45,878 nt of DNA from JABSOG01 sp041583135. GTDB lineage: Bacteria > Pseudomonadota > Gammaproteobacteria > Enterobacterales > Alteromonadaceae. A program made the translations under genes and the position numbers. The notes beneath the pieces were generated by a model. That model had not been told where the DNA came from and did not search any database. It saw only the letters and a program-made list of their open reading frames with translations. This document shows, piece after piece, positions 25,921 to 34,963 of this stretch. Position 1 is the first letter of the stretch; every line of letters begins with the position of its first letter. The stretch is taken from assembly GCA_041583135.1 (NCBI GenBank), contig JBFHGJ010000044.1:1-45878 (forward strand), written 5' to 3'.

Positions 25921-25953
25921 CGGTCAGGGTTGCTTGTGGCGAGCGCCTGACCG
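25921..25953. terminator. Hairpin between convergent genes
   Basis: CGGTCAGG (25921-25928) pairs with CCTGACCG (25946-25953) around a 17 nt loop, between the stops of the 25468 gene and the PspB-like gene. There is no U tract on either side, so the terminator role is uncertain. Confidence 0.35.
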
Positions 25954-25972
25954 GCTGAATGGGCTTGAAGTG

Positions 25973-26203
25973 TTACAGGTCGTCGATTTCGCGTTTAAGG
26001 TTGTATTTTTTGTCGGTGACAATGGCTTCTAAGGTTTCAATCCGCTTTTTAAGATCCATGATCTGCGCCTGCATTTGCTCGGCTTCGGGCTGATTGTTGT
26101 GGTGTTGCTGATGCGCCTGAGGCTGCTTGTTTTGTTTGTTTTTAATGATACTGGCAATGATAGCAAATATGGCGATAATGACGATGGCTTCAAATACATT
26201 CAT
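25973..26203 (-). CDS. PspB-like small membrane protein
   Basis: The 76 aa protein has one N-terminal transmembrane helix (VFEAIVIIAIFAIIASII), a His/Gln/Asn-rich linker, and a C-terminal coiled coil (MDLKKRIETLEAIVTDK) ending in acidic residues. This matches the PspB layout in E. coli, which activates the phage-shock response with PspC. No pspA or pspC lies nearby, so it is probably one of the stand-alone homologues found in Alteromonadales. GAGG precedes the ATG by about 8 nt. Confidence in the gene is good, in the function moderate. Confidence 0.7.
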   Translation of the reverse strand: MNVFEAIVIIAIFAIIASIIKNKQNKQPQAHQQHHNNQPEAEQMQAQIMDLKKRIETLEAIVTDKKYNLKREIDDL

Positions 26204-26388
26204 GGCATTTCCCTCAAGGTTTGGTCAAGTTTGATCCTAATGGCTGCTAACAATCAAAATGTAAGCCAATAATTATATCCTTATAAAACAAATGATTACA
26301 ATCTTCTTTATAGATGTGTTAGTGTCAGCTCGCCACAATATAGTATATTTGACGACTGATGTGGTCAATTTGAATAACGAAGAAGTAA

Positions 26389-26886
26389 ATGACGTCTGAC
26401 ACTGATTTAAAATGGATGGCTGCGGCACTGGAGCAGGCCGACTTGGCACTATCTCACGGTGAAATACCTGTCGGTGCGGTGGTCGTGTGTGATGACAAGA
26501 TAGTTGGGCGTGGGTTTAATACCGCTATTATGGCTCACGACCCTTCAGCTCATGCAGAAATGAATGCCATTCGCGAAGCCGGTAAAACGCTGGGCAATTA
26601 CCGCTTGGTTGATTGCACTTTGTATGTCACTTTAGAGCCTTGTCCAATGTGTGCGGGATTATTAGTACACAGTCGTATTAAGCGTCTGGTTTTTGGTGCA
26701 TGTGACTTACGCACCGGCAGTGCCGGTAGTTTGATGAATTTGGTGCAGCATCCTGCGCTCAATCATCAGATGGAAGTGACCCAAGGGGTGATGCAAGAAA
26801 TTTGCGCCCATAAGTTGTCCGATTTTTTTCGCGCTCGCCGACAACAGCAAAAAGCATTAAAACAAGCGAAAAAAAGCGCCGAGTAG
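26389..26886 (+). CDS. tadA: tRNA-specific adenosine-34 deaminase TadA
   Basis: The 165 aa cytidine-deaminase-fold zinc enzyme has ligand H55 and catalytic E57 in HAEMNAI and C85 and C88 in PCPMCAG. It converts A34 to inosine in tRNA-Arg(ACG), two copies of which are encoded at 23264 and 23440. Length and motifs match E. coli TadA, including the C-terminal helix with FFRARR. The last codons overlap the hairpin of its own terminator. The neighbouring mltF/purL block is the usual order in Shewanella-like genomes. Confidence 0.96.
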   Translation: MTSDTDLKWMAAALEQADLALSHGEIPVGAVVVCDDKIVGRGFNTAIMAHDPSAHAEMNAIREAGKTLGNYRLVDCTLYVTLEPCPMCAGLLVHSRIKRLVFGACDLRTGSAGSLMNLVQHPALNHQMEVTQGVMQEICAHKLSDFFRARRQQQKALKQAKKSAE

Positions 26887-26894
26887 GCGCTTTT
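26871..26894 (+). terminator. Rho-independent terminator overlapping the tadA stop
   Basis: AAAAGCGCC (26872-26880) pairs with GGCGCTTTT (26886-26894) around GAGTA, with a T run closing the stem. The right arm starts inside the stop codon. Confidence 0.8.
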
Positions 26895-26947
26895 GCTTAG
26901 AATGTTGTGACGACGTTAAGTGTTTGCCTAACGGTTCCGCTCGGCTT

Positions 26948-27148
26948 TTAGGCCTTTTTGCGCGGCCATAAGCATTCTTGCGTGCTATTGCTCTCGTCAT
27001 TGTTTTCAATCTCTTTTAACAGGCTCATACGAAAAGCGCTGTTGCGATGAGTTTGATTGGAGGCAGAAAGTTTGCGTTGGGCTCTACGGCGGGTGGCTAA
27101 TACGGTTCGGTTACGTGGCTTGGCACTCAATGTACGACTTTTTTTCAT
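26948..27148 (-). CDS. Possible small basic protein
   Basis: A 66-codon frame starting MKKSRTLSAKPRNRTVLATR, strongly basic in the first half and mixed-charge in the second, with no domain I recognise. It lies downstream of mltF on the same strand; a TATAAT on the minus strand (27188-27193) could drive it, but there is no good -35 or ribosome site. It may be real, since the surrounding gap otherwise has no gene and the basic composition is not obviously a shadow, but evidence is thin. Confidence 0.4.
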   Translation of the reverse strand: MKKSRTLSAKPRNRTVLATRRRAQRKLSASNQTHRNSAFRMSLLKEIENNDESNSTQECLWPRKKA

Positions 27149-27216
27149 TGGATACTCGGCTAGGCGTCTGATGAAAGAAAGCCCCTTATTATACAGCTTT
27201 TGTTACAAAATGCCCG

Positions 27217-28758
27217 TCATTTTTGTATGCCTTTGTCATTATCCTGTTGCAGGTCCAGCGTGGCGGCATCATCTTGTTCGGCTTGCTTGTCCGCTTCTAA
27301 GGCTTGGTTTTCTAGTGACGAGCTGACTTTTTCGCGATACTCACTGGCTTTTTGCTCGGCCTGAGCTTTTTCATCCAACCATACCAACGAGTCGTAGTAG
27401 CGGCGAATGTTCTCGACATAGCGCACCGGCTCATCACCACGGGCATAACCATATTTGGTGGTTTTGTAATACTTCTTTTGGCGCAAGAGCGGCAATCGTT
27501 TTTTTACGTCTATCCACTTGTCCGGAGAGCCGCCTTGACGCTGGGTGATCACCCGTGCATCTTCCAAATGACCCCAGCCAATATTGTATGAGGCGATAGC
27601 AAACCACAACCTGTCGGGCATTTGAATGCGCTCGGGTATCCTACTGAGCAGGCGGCTCAAATAAATGGCGCCACCGCGAATGTTTTGTTCCGGCTCTAGT
27701 CGGCTCTTAACCCCGACTTGTCTGGCGGTAGGCAAGGTCAGCATCATAATGCCGCGCACGCCGGTATGGGACTTGGCTCTTGGGTTCCACAGCGATTCTT
27801 GGTAACTCAGTGCTGCAAGCAAACGCCAGTCGATTTCATACTCGCGAGCATACTGCTTAAACCAATGTTCATACTTGGGGAGCTTCGTGTCGGTGGCGGC
27901 GATAAACATTTTGGTGTCTGAGTAATTGAACTTCTCAATGTGACCAAAATATTTGTCTTCTAACGCCGTCAGCTCACCCGAGGCGCGATACTGACCAAAG
28001 AACTCGATCATCAAACTGTAAAGGGAATCATCGTCTTGCTTGGCAATCAGCCAGCCGACTTCTTGCTCTTGTTCTAGGCTAAAGGCAATCGATAGGTTGG
28101 GGTAGTAGCGGCGATTGATGGCCAAGGTCGTTGAATCGGTAATGGTATAGTCAATTTCGCCATCGACCACCATTTCAAGTAATTCATCAGGGTCTTGCTC
28201 CTCGGTTTCTTGCCACTCAAGCTCAGGATATTGCTGTTTGTACTGCGCTAGGGTTTCAGCATGAGAGCTTTTGGCTACGACCACCAGCTTACCGTCTAAG
28301 TCGGCGAAGCTCCTTGGTCTTTTCACCCCTTGTTTAAACACCAGCTTTTGACTGACGGTATAGTAGTAAGGCGAATAGCGGTATTTTTCGAGTCGTTGTG
28401 GAGTAATGCTCAGGCCACCGGCCAAAATATCGACCCGATTGGCATCGAGCATCGCAAACAATTGAGAGATATGGTAGTTGGGGACAATTTCCAGTTCAAC
28501 ATTGAGGTAATCGGCAAAGGCTTTACTGAGTTCATATTCAAACCCTGCTGGACCTTCTTTACCAATATAGTAGTTGCCAGAGCCAAACACCGTGCCCACT
28601 TTGAGCTTGCCACGCTTGACGATAGTGTCGAGTTGGCTGTCGTTGCTTTGACCGTCGCAGCCGACAAGTAGCACCAAGGCAAGCAGGGTACAGAGTAAGT
28701 GCTTAGATTGACTTAAATAATACTTCAAACTGCTTAAACGTCCTGTGCCCATCCCCAT
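27217..28758 (-). CDS. mltF: Membrane-bound lytic murein transglycosylase F
   Basis: The roughly 513 aa lipoprotein has a hydrophobic signal and lipobox LLVGC, a periplasmic solute-binding-like domain (about 45-270; LKVGTVFGSGNYYIG through VGWLIAKQD), and a C-terminal SLT domain with the catalytic glutamate in ALSYQESLWNPRA, then GVRGIMMLTLPTA and the ASYNIGWGHLEDAR region. MltF cleaves peptidoglycan glycan strands with formation of 1,6-anhydro ends, and the N-terminal domain modulates it by muropeptide binding. The start is uncertain between ATG 28758 and 28752; the frame is open to 28923 but that part covers the purL promoter and is not family-like. The acidic, Gln-rich C-terminal tail is variable in the family. 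Confidence 0.93.
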   Translation of the reverse strand: MGMGTGRLSSLKYYLSQSKHLLCTLLALVLLVGCDGQSNDSQLDTIVKRGKLKVGTVFGSGNYYIGKEGPAGFEYELSKAFADYLNVELEIVPNYHISQLFAMLDANRVDILAGGLSITPQRLEKYRYSPYYYTVSQKLVFKQGVKRPRSFADLDGKLVVVAKSSHAETLAQYKQQYPELEWQETEEQDPDELLEMVVDGEIDYTITDSTTLAINRRYYPNLSIAFSLEQEQEVGWLIAKQDDDSLYSLMIEFFGQYRASGELTALEDKYFGHIEKFNYSDTKMFIAATDTKLPKYEHWFKQYAREYEIDWRLLAALSYQESLWNPRAKSHTGVRGIMMLTLPTARQVGVKSRLEPEQNIRGGAIYLSRLLSRIPERIQMPDRLWFAIASYNIGWGHLEDARVITQRQGGSPDKWIDVKKRLPLLRQKKYYKTTKYGYARGDEPVRYVENIRRYYDSLVWLDEKAQAEQKASEYREKVSSSLENQALEADKQAEQDDAATLDLQQDNDKGIQK

Positions 28759-28803
28759 AAAGCTAAAGTTACTTGAGGAAATAAAAAATGTAAAACTTTT
28801 TTG

Positions 28804-28832
28804 TTCTGTACAAGGCGCTAATCTACTATAAT
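28804..28832 (+). promoter_or_regulatory. Putative purL promoter
   Basis: A perfect TATAAT at 28827-28832 with a weak -35 (TTCTGT at 28804-28809, 17 bp spacer). It lies 44 bp before the purL start, in the region between divergent mltF and purL. No PurR-type operator is evident. Confidence 0.45.
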
Positions 28833-28876
28833 GTCGGCCCACTTTGTCCTTAGTTTGATATTCAGGTGAGATCCCT

Positions 28877-31800
28877 ATGCTAATCCTTCGTGGTGCCCCC
28901 GCATTATCCGAGTTCCGTATCAATCAGTTACTCAAAAGTTGTCAGGCCGAGCAGTTGCCGGTCAGTGACATCTATGCTGAGTACATGCACTTTGCCGATG
29001 TAACGGCACAGCCAAACGAGCAAGAAATGCACATTCTTGGCAAACTGTTGAAATACGGCCCAACAATCGCCGAACACGAGCCGGCCGGTTTATTAATGCT
29101 GGTGACGCCAAGACAAGGTACTATCTCACCGTGGTCTTCAAAGGCCACCGACATCGCTCACAACTGCGGCCTGGATATGGTCAAGCGTCTTGAACGCGGT
29201 GTTGCCTATTACATTACCACCGAGGGCTTAGATGAGCAGCAGAGCAAACAGCTCAAAGCACTGTTGCACGATCGCATGATGGAAACCGTATTTGACGAAA
29301 TGGCTAAGGCAAGCGTGCTGTTCCAAAGTGCCGACCCGCGTCAGATGTCGAGTGTCGATATTCTTAACGGCGGCCGTGAGGCGCTGGTGAAAGCCAATGT
29401 CGAACAAGGCTTTGCACTGGCTGATGACGAAATCGACTACCTCGTAGAAAACTTCACTCAGCTGGGACGTAACCCTAACGATATCGAACTGTTTATGTTT
29501 GCTCAGGCTAACTCTGAGCACTGTCGCCACAAGATCTTCAATGCCGATTGGACTATTGATGGCGTCGAGCAGCCTAAGTCGCTGTTCAAAATGATCAAAA
29601 ACACCTACGAAAATACCCCTGAGTTTGTATTGTCGGCCTATAAGGATAACGCCGCAGTAATGGAAGGTTCAAGTGCCGGACGCTTCTTCCCCAATGCCGA
29701 AGGTCAATATAACTATCATCACGAAGACCTACATATCTTGATGAAGGTAGAAACCCATAACCATCCCACCGCCATTTCGCCATACCCTGGCGCCGCAACC
29801 GGCTCTGGTGGTGAGATCCGCGATGAAGGCGCTACCGGTCGTGGTGCTAAGCCAAAGGCAGGTTTGGTGGGCTTTAGCGTTTCTAACTTACGCATTCCTG
29901 GCTTCGAGCAGCCGTGGGAAACCGATTTCGGTAAACCTGAGCGTATCGTCACTGCGTTGGATATTATGCTGGAAGGGCCACTTGGCGGCGCAGCATTTAA
30001 CAATGAGTTTGGTCGTCCAAATATTTTGGGTTACTTCCGTACGTTTGAAGAACAGGTCACCAGCTTTAATGGCGAAGAAGTTCGCGGTTATCATAAGCCC
30101 ATTATGCTCGCAGGCGGTTTGGGCAATATCCGTGGCGAGCATGTCCAAAAAGACAAAATCCCGGTAGGGGCTAAATTGGTGGTGCTTGGCGGTCCTGCGA
30201 TGAATATCGGTTTGGGCGGCGGCGCGGCTTCTTCGATGGCCTCGGGTCAATCGAGCGAAAATTTGGACTTTGCTTCTGTACAGCGTGAAAACCCAGAGAT
30301 GGAGCGTCGTTGTCAGGAAGTAATCGATAAATGTTGGCAGCTAGGTGATGACAACCCGATTGCCTTTATCCATGATGTTGGTGCCGGTGGCATTTCCAAT
30401 GCCTTCCCTGAGCTGGTTAACGATGGCGAGCGTGGCGGTAAGTTTGAACTGCGCAACGTGCCAAACGATGAGCCGGGCATGGCCCCTCATGAGATCTGGT
30501 GTAACGAATCGCAAGAGCGGTACGTTATTGCCATTCCTGCTGAACAAATTGATGTATTTGCCGCGATATGTGAGCGCGAGCGTGCACCTTTTGCGGTTGT
30601 CGGTGAAGCAACAGAAGAACGTCACCTTACCCTAACCGACGAGCACTTTGACAATACTCCAATCGACTTGCCGTTAGATGTATTGCTTGGCAAGCCGCCT
30701 AAGATGCACCGCGATGTACAATCTCAGCAAGTGGTGGGTAAAGCGCTTGATTTCGCCGGTGTTGGCTTAGCCGATGCTGCCGAGCGCGTACTTCGTTTAC
30801 CCACCGTTGCCGAGAAAACCTTCTTGGTCACCATTGGTGATAGAACCGTGACCGGTTTGGTTGCCCGCGACCAAATGGTCGGTCCTTGGCAGATCCCGGT
30901 TGCCGATTGTGGTGTAACCATCGCCGCTCATGATTCCTATCACGGTGAAGCGATGTCGATGGGTGAGCGAACCCCTGTGGCCTTGTTGAACTACGGTGCC
31001 TCTGCACGTTTGGCCGTGGGTGAGGCATTAACCAATATCGCAGCGACCGAGATCGGCAATATTAAGCATGTGAAACTCTCTGCCAACTGGATGGCCGCCG
31101 CCGGTCATCCGGGTGAAGACGCCGGTTTATACGAAGCGGTTAAAGCGGTTGGCGAAGAACTGTGCCCAGCCCTTGGCTTAACCATCCCTGTGGGTAAAGA
31201 CTCTATGTCGATGAAAACCCGTTGGCAGGATGAAAACGGTGAAGAAAAGTCGGTAACTTCGCCTTTGTCATTGGTGATCTCTGCTTTTGCCCGTATTGAA
31301 GATGTACGTAAAACGGTTACTCCACAGCTGCGCACAGACAAAGGCGACAGCCGTTTGATTTTGGTGGACTTAGGTCAAGGCCAAAATCGTCTCGGCGCCT
31401 CTTGTTTAGCGCAGGTATACAAGCAGCTTGGTCAGACCACCCCAGATGTCAACTCGCCAGACGTGTTGCGCGGTTTCTACAATGCCATGCAAGCTTTGGT
31501 TAGCGATGAAAAGCTATTGGCTTACCACGACCGTTCAGACGGCGGTTTGTTCACCACTTTGGTTGAAATGGCATTTGCCGGTCACACCGGCCTGAAGGTG
31601 GATTTAGATAGCTTGAACGGCTCCGATTTGGAAGTGCTGTTTAACGAAGAACTCGGTGCTGTATTGCAAGTTCGCGCTGAAGATGAAGCGTTGGTATTGA
31701 GCACTTTCGCCGATAATGGCCTAGGTGAGCATACCCATGTGATTGGTACTTTGGCGGATAATGACAATATTGTCTTTAACCGCGAAGGTAAGGCTATTTT

Positions 31801-32767
31801 GTCCAATAGCCAAACTTACTGGCGTACTGTGTGGGCCGAAACCACCTATCAGATGCAGGCGATGCGTGACAACCCAGAGTGTGCCAAACAAGAGTTTGAA
31901 GCCAAACAAGATGTCAGCGATCCGGGATTGAACGTCAATCTGAGCTTTGATATCAACGAAGATGTTGCTGCGCCATACATCATCAAAGGCCAAGCGCCGA
32001 AAGTGGCGATTTTGCGTGAGCAAGGTGTCAACTCTCATGTTGAGATGGCCGCCGTGTTCGACCGTGCCGGGTTTAGTGCCATTGATGTTCATATGAGCGA
32101 TATCTTGTCTGGTTGCATTACCTTGGAACAATTTAAAGGCTTAGTGGCCTGTGGTGGCTTCTCATACGGTGACGTACTGGGCGCTGGTGAAGGTTGGGCC
32201 AAATCGATTTTGTTTAACGACCGTGCCCGTGAGCAGTTCCAAGCCTACTTTGAGCGTGGCGATACTTTCTCGTTAGGTGTGTGTAACGGCTGTCAGATGA
32301 TGTCTAACCTCAAGTCGCTTATCCCTGGCGCCGAGCTTTGGCCTCGTTTTGTTCGCAATGAGTCGGAGCGTTTTGAAGCGCGCTTCTCATTGGTGGAAGT
32401 ACAAGATAGCCCATCGGTGTTCTTCTCTGGCATGAACGGTTCAAGAATGCCGATCGCCGTATCGCACGGTGAAGGCCGCGCTGAATTTGCCAACGATGAA
32501 GCCTTGAGTGCTGCGCTAAACAGTAACACCGTTGCCATGCGTTATGTTAACAACAAAGGTGAGTTTACGACGACCTATCCTGCCAATCCAAATGGCTCGC
32601 CAGAGGGGATCACTGCTCTGACGACGACCGATGGTCGTGCCACCATTATGATGCCGCATCCAGAGCGCGTATTCCGCGCCGTTGCCAACTCATGGCACCC
32701 GGATGAGTGGAAAGAAGACAGCCCTTGGGTTCGTATGTTCCGCAACGCTCGTGTTAATGTCGGTTAA
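28877..32767 (+). CDS. purL: Phosphoribosylformylglycinamidine synthase (large single-chain form)
   Basis: The 1296 aa enzyme of de novo purine synthesis converts FGAR, glutamine and ATP to FGAM. The N-terminal PurS-like segment is followed by two PurM-like halves (ANSEHCRHKIFNA near residue 215; KVETHNHPTAISP), and a C-terminal class I glutaminase from about residue 1040 with nucleophile C1136 in GVCNGCQMM and the late HGEGRAEF and PHPER segments. The size equals the E. coli single-chain enzyme. It is monocistronic, divergent from mltF, and followed by a hairpin terminator. Confidence 0.98.
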   Translation: MLILRGAPALSEFRINQLLKSCQAEQLPVSDIYAEYMHFADVTAQPNEQEMHILGKLLKYGPTIAEHEPAGLLMLVTPRQGTISPWSSKATDIAHNCGLDMVKRLERGVAYYITTEGLDEQQSKQLKALLHDRMMETVFDEMAKASVLFQSADPRQMSSVDILNGGREALVKANVEQGFALADDEIDYLVENFTQLGRNPNDIELFMFAQANSEHCRHKIFNADWTIDGVEQPKSLFKMIKNTYENTPEFVLSAYKDNAAVMEGSSAGRFFPNAEGQYNYHHEDLHILMKVETHNHPTAISPYPGAATGSGGEIRDEGATGRGAKPKAGLVGFSVSNLRIPGFEQPWETDFGKPERIVTALDIMLEGPLGGAAFNNEFGRPNILGYFRTFEEQVTSFNGEEVRGYHKPIMLAGGLGNIRGEHVQKDKIPVGAKLVVLGGPAMNIGLGGGAASSMASGQSSENLDFASVQRENPEMERRCQEVIDKCWQLGDDNPIAFIHDVGAGGISNAFPELVNDGERGGKFELRNVPNDEPGMAPHEIWCNESQERYVIAIPAEQIDVFAAICERERAPFAVVGEATEERHLTLTDEHFDNTPIDLPLDVLLGKPPKMHRDVQSQQVVGKALDFAGVGLADAAERVLRLPTVAEKTFLVTIGDRTVTGLVARDQMVGPWQIPVADCGVTIAAHDSYHGEAMSMGERTPVALLNYGASARLAVGEALTNIAATEIGNIKHVKLSANWMAAAGHPGEDAGLYEAVKAVGEELCPALGLTIPVGKDSMSMKTRWQDENGEEKSVTSPLSLVISAFARIEDVRKTVTPQLRTDKGDSRLILVDLGQGQNRLGASCLAQVYKQLGQTTPDVNSPDVLRGFYNAMQALVSDEKLLAYHDRSDGGLFTTLVEMAFAGHTGLKVDLDSLNGSDLEVLFNEELGAVLQVRAEDEALVLSTFADNGLGEHTHVIGTLADNDNIVFNREGKAILSNSQTYWRTVWAETTYQMQAMRDNPECAKQEFEAKQDVSDPGLNVNLSFDINEDVAAPYIIKGQAPKVAILREQGVNSHVEMAAVFDRAGFSAIDVHMSDILSGCITLEQFKGLVACGGFSYGDVLGAGEGWAKSILFNDRAREQFQAYFERGDTFSLGVCNGCQMMSNLKSLIPGAELWPRFVRNESERFEARFSLVEVQDSPSVFFSGMNGSRMPIAVSHGEGRAEFANDEALSAALNSNTVAMRYVNNKGEFTTTYPANPNGSPEGITALTTTDGRATIMMPHPERVFRAVANSWHPDEWKEDSPWVRMFRNARVNVG

Positions 32768-32787
32768 AACCGGCTCGACGATGGAAA

Positions 32788-32812
32788 ACGGCGCCTATTG
32801 GCGCCGTCTTCA
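32788..32812 (+). terminator. purL terminator
   Basis: ACGGCGCC (32788-32795) pairs with GGCGCCGT (32800-32807) around TATT, followed by a C/T-rich rather than pure T stretch, 20 nt after the stop. Confidence 0.7.
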
Positions 32813-32844
32813 TTTCTATACAAGCCAACACTTAGTTGCTTCAA

Positions 32845-33501
32845 TTAAGGTCGTGTACTGCTGACTTTGGCGAAATTGCTCCAATTGATATTAGTGGCGA
32901 GTAACATCTCTCGTAGCGATAAACGCCTAGCCCCGGCACGCTTACGGTTTTTCCAACGATGACCTGAGCAGGCGCAGGTCATGGTCACTTTGGTTGGCTT
33001 TAACAGGCGAATGTGCTCGGCGCCATCGGAGGCTGGGCTGCCATCTTGGTTAAACCAGCCATTCTCATTGGTATGAATTCGGCCGTCACGGTAGCCATCG
33101 ATCGTATCTAGCGTAATATGCTCTTCAAGTAGGCTCTCATGCCAAATCGGCACCACCAAGGCTCTGGCATCGACCTTGGCATAAAACTGTTCTATGTCTC
33201 TTGCAGACTGCTTGCCTGCCGGACATTCGGTTGGCTGGCGATAAGTCCATGAAGCATTATGACTGTCGAGATCCAAAGGGGAGCCAAATGACAAAATACG
33301 CTCTGAGGCTCTTTTAACGTAATGGGGTAAACTGCCGAGGACTTGCAATAAATTGGAATGGGGAAGGGAGGTATCGTTTGAGAGCTTTTTCAGTTCCCGT
33401 TCATACAAAGCGTTGCACAGATCTGCAAAGATCAGATTATCGCTCTGTTGCCATAGATTGGGCTGTTGATGCTCTAAATTCATGCTGTTAAGCATATACA
33501 A
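32845..33501 (-). CDS. Conserved-looking hypothetical protein
   Basis: A 218 aa soluble protein of unknown function. The N-terminal half is helical (NLIFADLCNALYERELKKLS); the middle has Asp/Ala/Trp-rich sequence; the C-terminal part has a Cys-containing motif CACSGHRWKNRKRAG and a basic tail. Only two Cys are close together, so a zinc site would need other ligands. Three in-frame ATGs (33501, 33495, 33483) have no strong ribosome site; I keep the longest. It sits alone between purL and eno. Confidence 0.65.
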   Translation of the reverse strand: MYMLNSMNLEHQQPNLWQQSDNLIFADLCNALYERELKKLSNDTSLPHSNLLQVLGSLPHYVKRASERILSFGSPLDLDSHNASWTYRQPTECPAGKQSARDIEQFYAKVDARALVVPIWHESLLEEHITLDTIDGYRDGRIHTNENGWFNQDGSPASDGAEHIRLLKPTKVTMTCACSGHRWKNRKRAGARRLSLREMLLATNINWSNFAKVSSTRP

Positions 33502-33554
33502 AGATCATAAAGAGCGATAGCTGATATTTGTACAGCAATTTTTCTTTCCCCAAC

Positions 33555-33582
33555 AAAAAAGGCGCAGTGTTTGCGCCTTTTT
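33555..33582. terminator. Bidirectional terminator after eno
   Basis: AAAAAGGCGCA (33556-33566) pairs with TGCGCCTTTTT (33572-33582) around a 5 nt loop. A and T tails on both sides allow termination of eno on the minus strand. Confidence 0.88.
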
Positions 33583-33604
33583 CTTCCTAATTAAACCTGT
33601 TTAA

Positions 33605-34894
33605 TTAGTTCTTGATCTCTTTAAGACCGTTGTAAACCGCTTTGTCGCCAAGCATTTGCTCGATACGCAACAATTGGTTGTATTTGGCTACGCGGTCTGA
33701 GCGGCACAATGAACCGGTTTTGATTTGACCGGCGGCAACGGCAACGGCCAAGTCGGCGATAGTGGCATCTTCGGTTTCACCTGAGCGGTGTGAGATCACC
33801 ACATTGAAGTTGGCCTCTTGTGCCATACGGATGGCTTCTAAGGTCTCAGTCAATGAGCCGATTTGGTTGAATTTGATCAAAATTGCATTACCGATGCCTT
33901 GCTCGATACCGCGTTTTAAGATCTTGGTGTTGGTGACAAACAAGTCATCGCCGACCAACTGAGTGGTGCTGCCGATCTTGTCGGTCAATACTTTCCAGCC
34001 ATCCCAATCGCTCTCATCAAGACCATCTTCAATCGAGACGATAGGGTATTGTGCGGTCAGCTCTGCCAAGTAATCGGCAAAACCGGCAGAGTCGAAGACT
34101 TTGCCTTCACCTTTTAAGTTGTACTTGCCGTCTTCATAAAACTCAGAGGCTGCACAATCTAGTGCCAAGGTGATGTCATCACCCATTTTGTAACCGGCTT
34201 TTTCTACCGCTTCAACGATAACAGCCAAAGCTTCTGCGTTTGACTCAAGGTTAGGGGCAAAGCCACCTTCATCACCAACAGCCGTTGATAATCCACGACC
34301 TTGTAACACTTTTTTCAGGTTGTGGAAGATCTCAGCGCCCATGCGTAAGCCTTCGCTGAAGCTTTTGGCGCCAACAGGCTGGATCATAAATTCTTGAATA
34401 TCAACATTATTGTCGGCGTGCTCACCGCCGTTGATGATGTTCATCATCGGCACTGGCATTGAGTATTTACCAGCGGTGCCATTCAAATCGGCAATGTGCT
34501 CATACAATTCAACGCCTTTGGCATTGGCTGCCGCTTTGGCAGTGGCCAACGATACGGCTAAAATGGCATTGGCGCCTAATTTGTCTTTGTTTTCTGTGCC
34601 ATCAAGGTCAATCATCAACTTGTCGATGTTGGCTTGGTCTAGGGCATCTTGGCCAATCAGCGCAGTGGCAATGTCGTTGTTGACATTGTTGACCGCATTT
34701 AAAACCCCTTTGCCCAAATAGCGGCTCTTATCGCCATCACGCAGCTCAAGCGCTTCACGCGAGCCAGTAGAAGCTCCCGATGGTGCGCAAGCTCGGCCCC
34801 ACGCGCCGTTCTCTAAATGAACGTCGGCTTCAACAGTAGGGTTACCACGAGAGTCCATGACTTCGCGAGCAATGATTTTGACGATCTTTGACAT
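33605..34894 (-). CDS. eno: Enolase
   Basis: A 429 aa glycolytic enzyme interconverting 2-phosphoglycerate and phosphoenolpyruvate; in gammaproteobacteria it is also a component of the RNA degradosome. Recognisable segments are AREVMDSRGNPTVEADV, GDEGGFAPNLES, DDLFVTN and the active-site loop SHRSGETED. The start is ATG 34894 (MSKIVKIIAREV), with AGAGGA upstream; a six-residue longer frame is unsupported. It lies 69 nt after pyrG on the same strand, but a terminator-like hairpin separates them. Confidence 0.98.
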   Translation of the reverse strand: MSKIVKIIAREVMDSRGNPTVEADVHLENGAWGRACAPSGASTGSREALELRDGDKSRYLGKGVLNAVNNVNNDIATALIGQDALDQANIDKLMIDLDGTENKDKLGANAILAVSLATAKAAANAKGVELYEHIADLNGTAGKYSMPVPMMNIINGGEHADNNVDIQEFMIQPVGAKSFSEGLRMGAEIFHNLKKVLQGRGLSTAVGDEGGFAPNLESNAEALAVIVEAVEKAGYKMGDDITLALDCAASEFYEDGKYNLKGEGKVFDSAGFADYLAELTAQYPIVSIEDGLDESDWDGWKVLTDKIGSTTQLVGDDLFVTNTKILKRGIEQGIGNAILIKFNQIGSLTETLEAIRMAQEANFNVVISHRSGETEDATIADLAVAVAAGQIKTGSLCRSDRVAKYNQLLRIEQMLGDKAVYNGLKEIKN

Positions 34895-34920
34895 TTTTAA
34901 TCCTCTTGACAATAAAGCAA

Positions 34921-34952
34921 AAACCGCCTGAGCTTTAGGCCCGAGGCGGTTT
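34921..34952 (-). terminator. Hairpin between pyrG and eno
   Basis: AAACCGCCT (34921-34929) and AGGCGGTTT (34944-34952) form a perfect 9 bp stem with a 14 nt loop. On the minus strand the right arm runs into TTTTT, so it looks like an intrinsic terminator or attenuator inside the pyrG-eno unit. Confidence 0.7.
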
Positions 34953-34963
34953 GAAATGTTTAA

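Noticed and set aside
28759..28923. Extended N terminus of MltF
   Set aside because: The open frame continues upstream but covers the purL promoter and start and lacks signal-peptide character.
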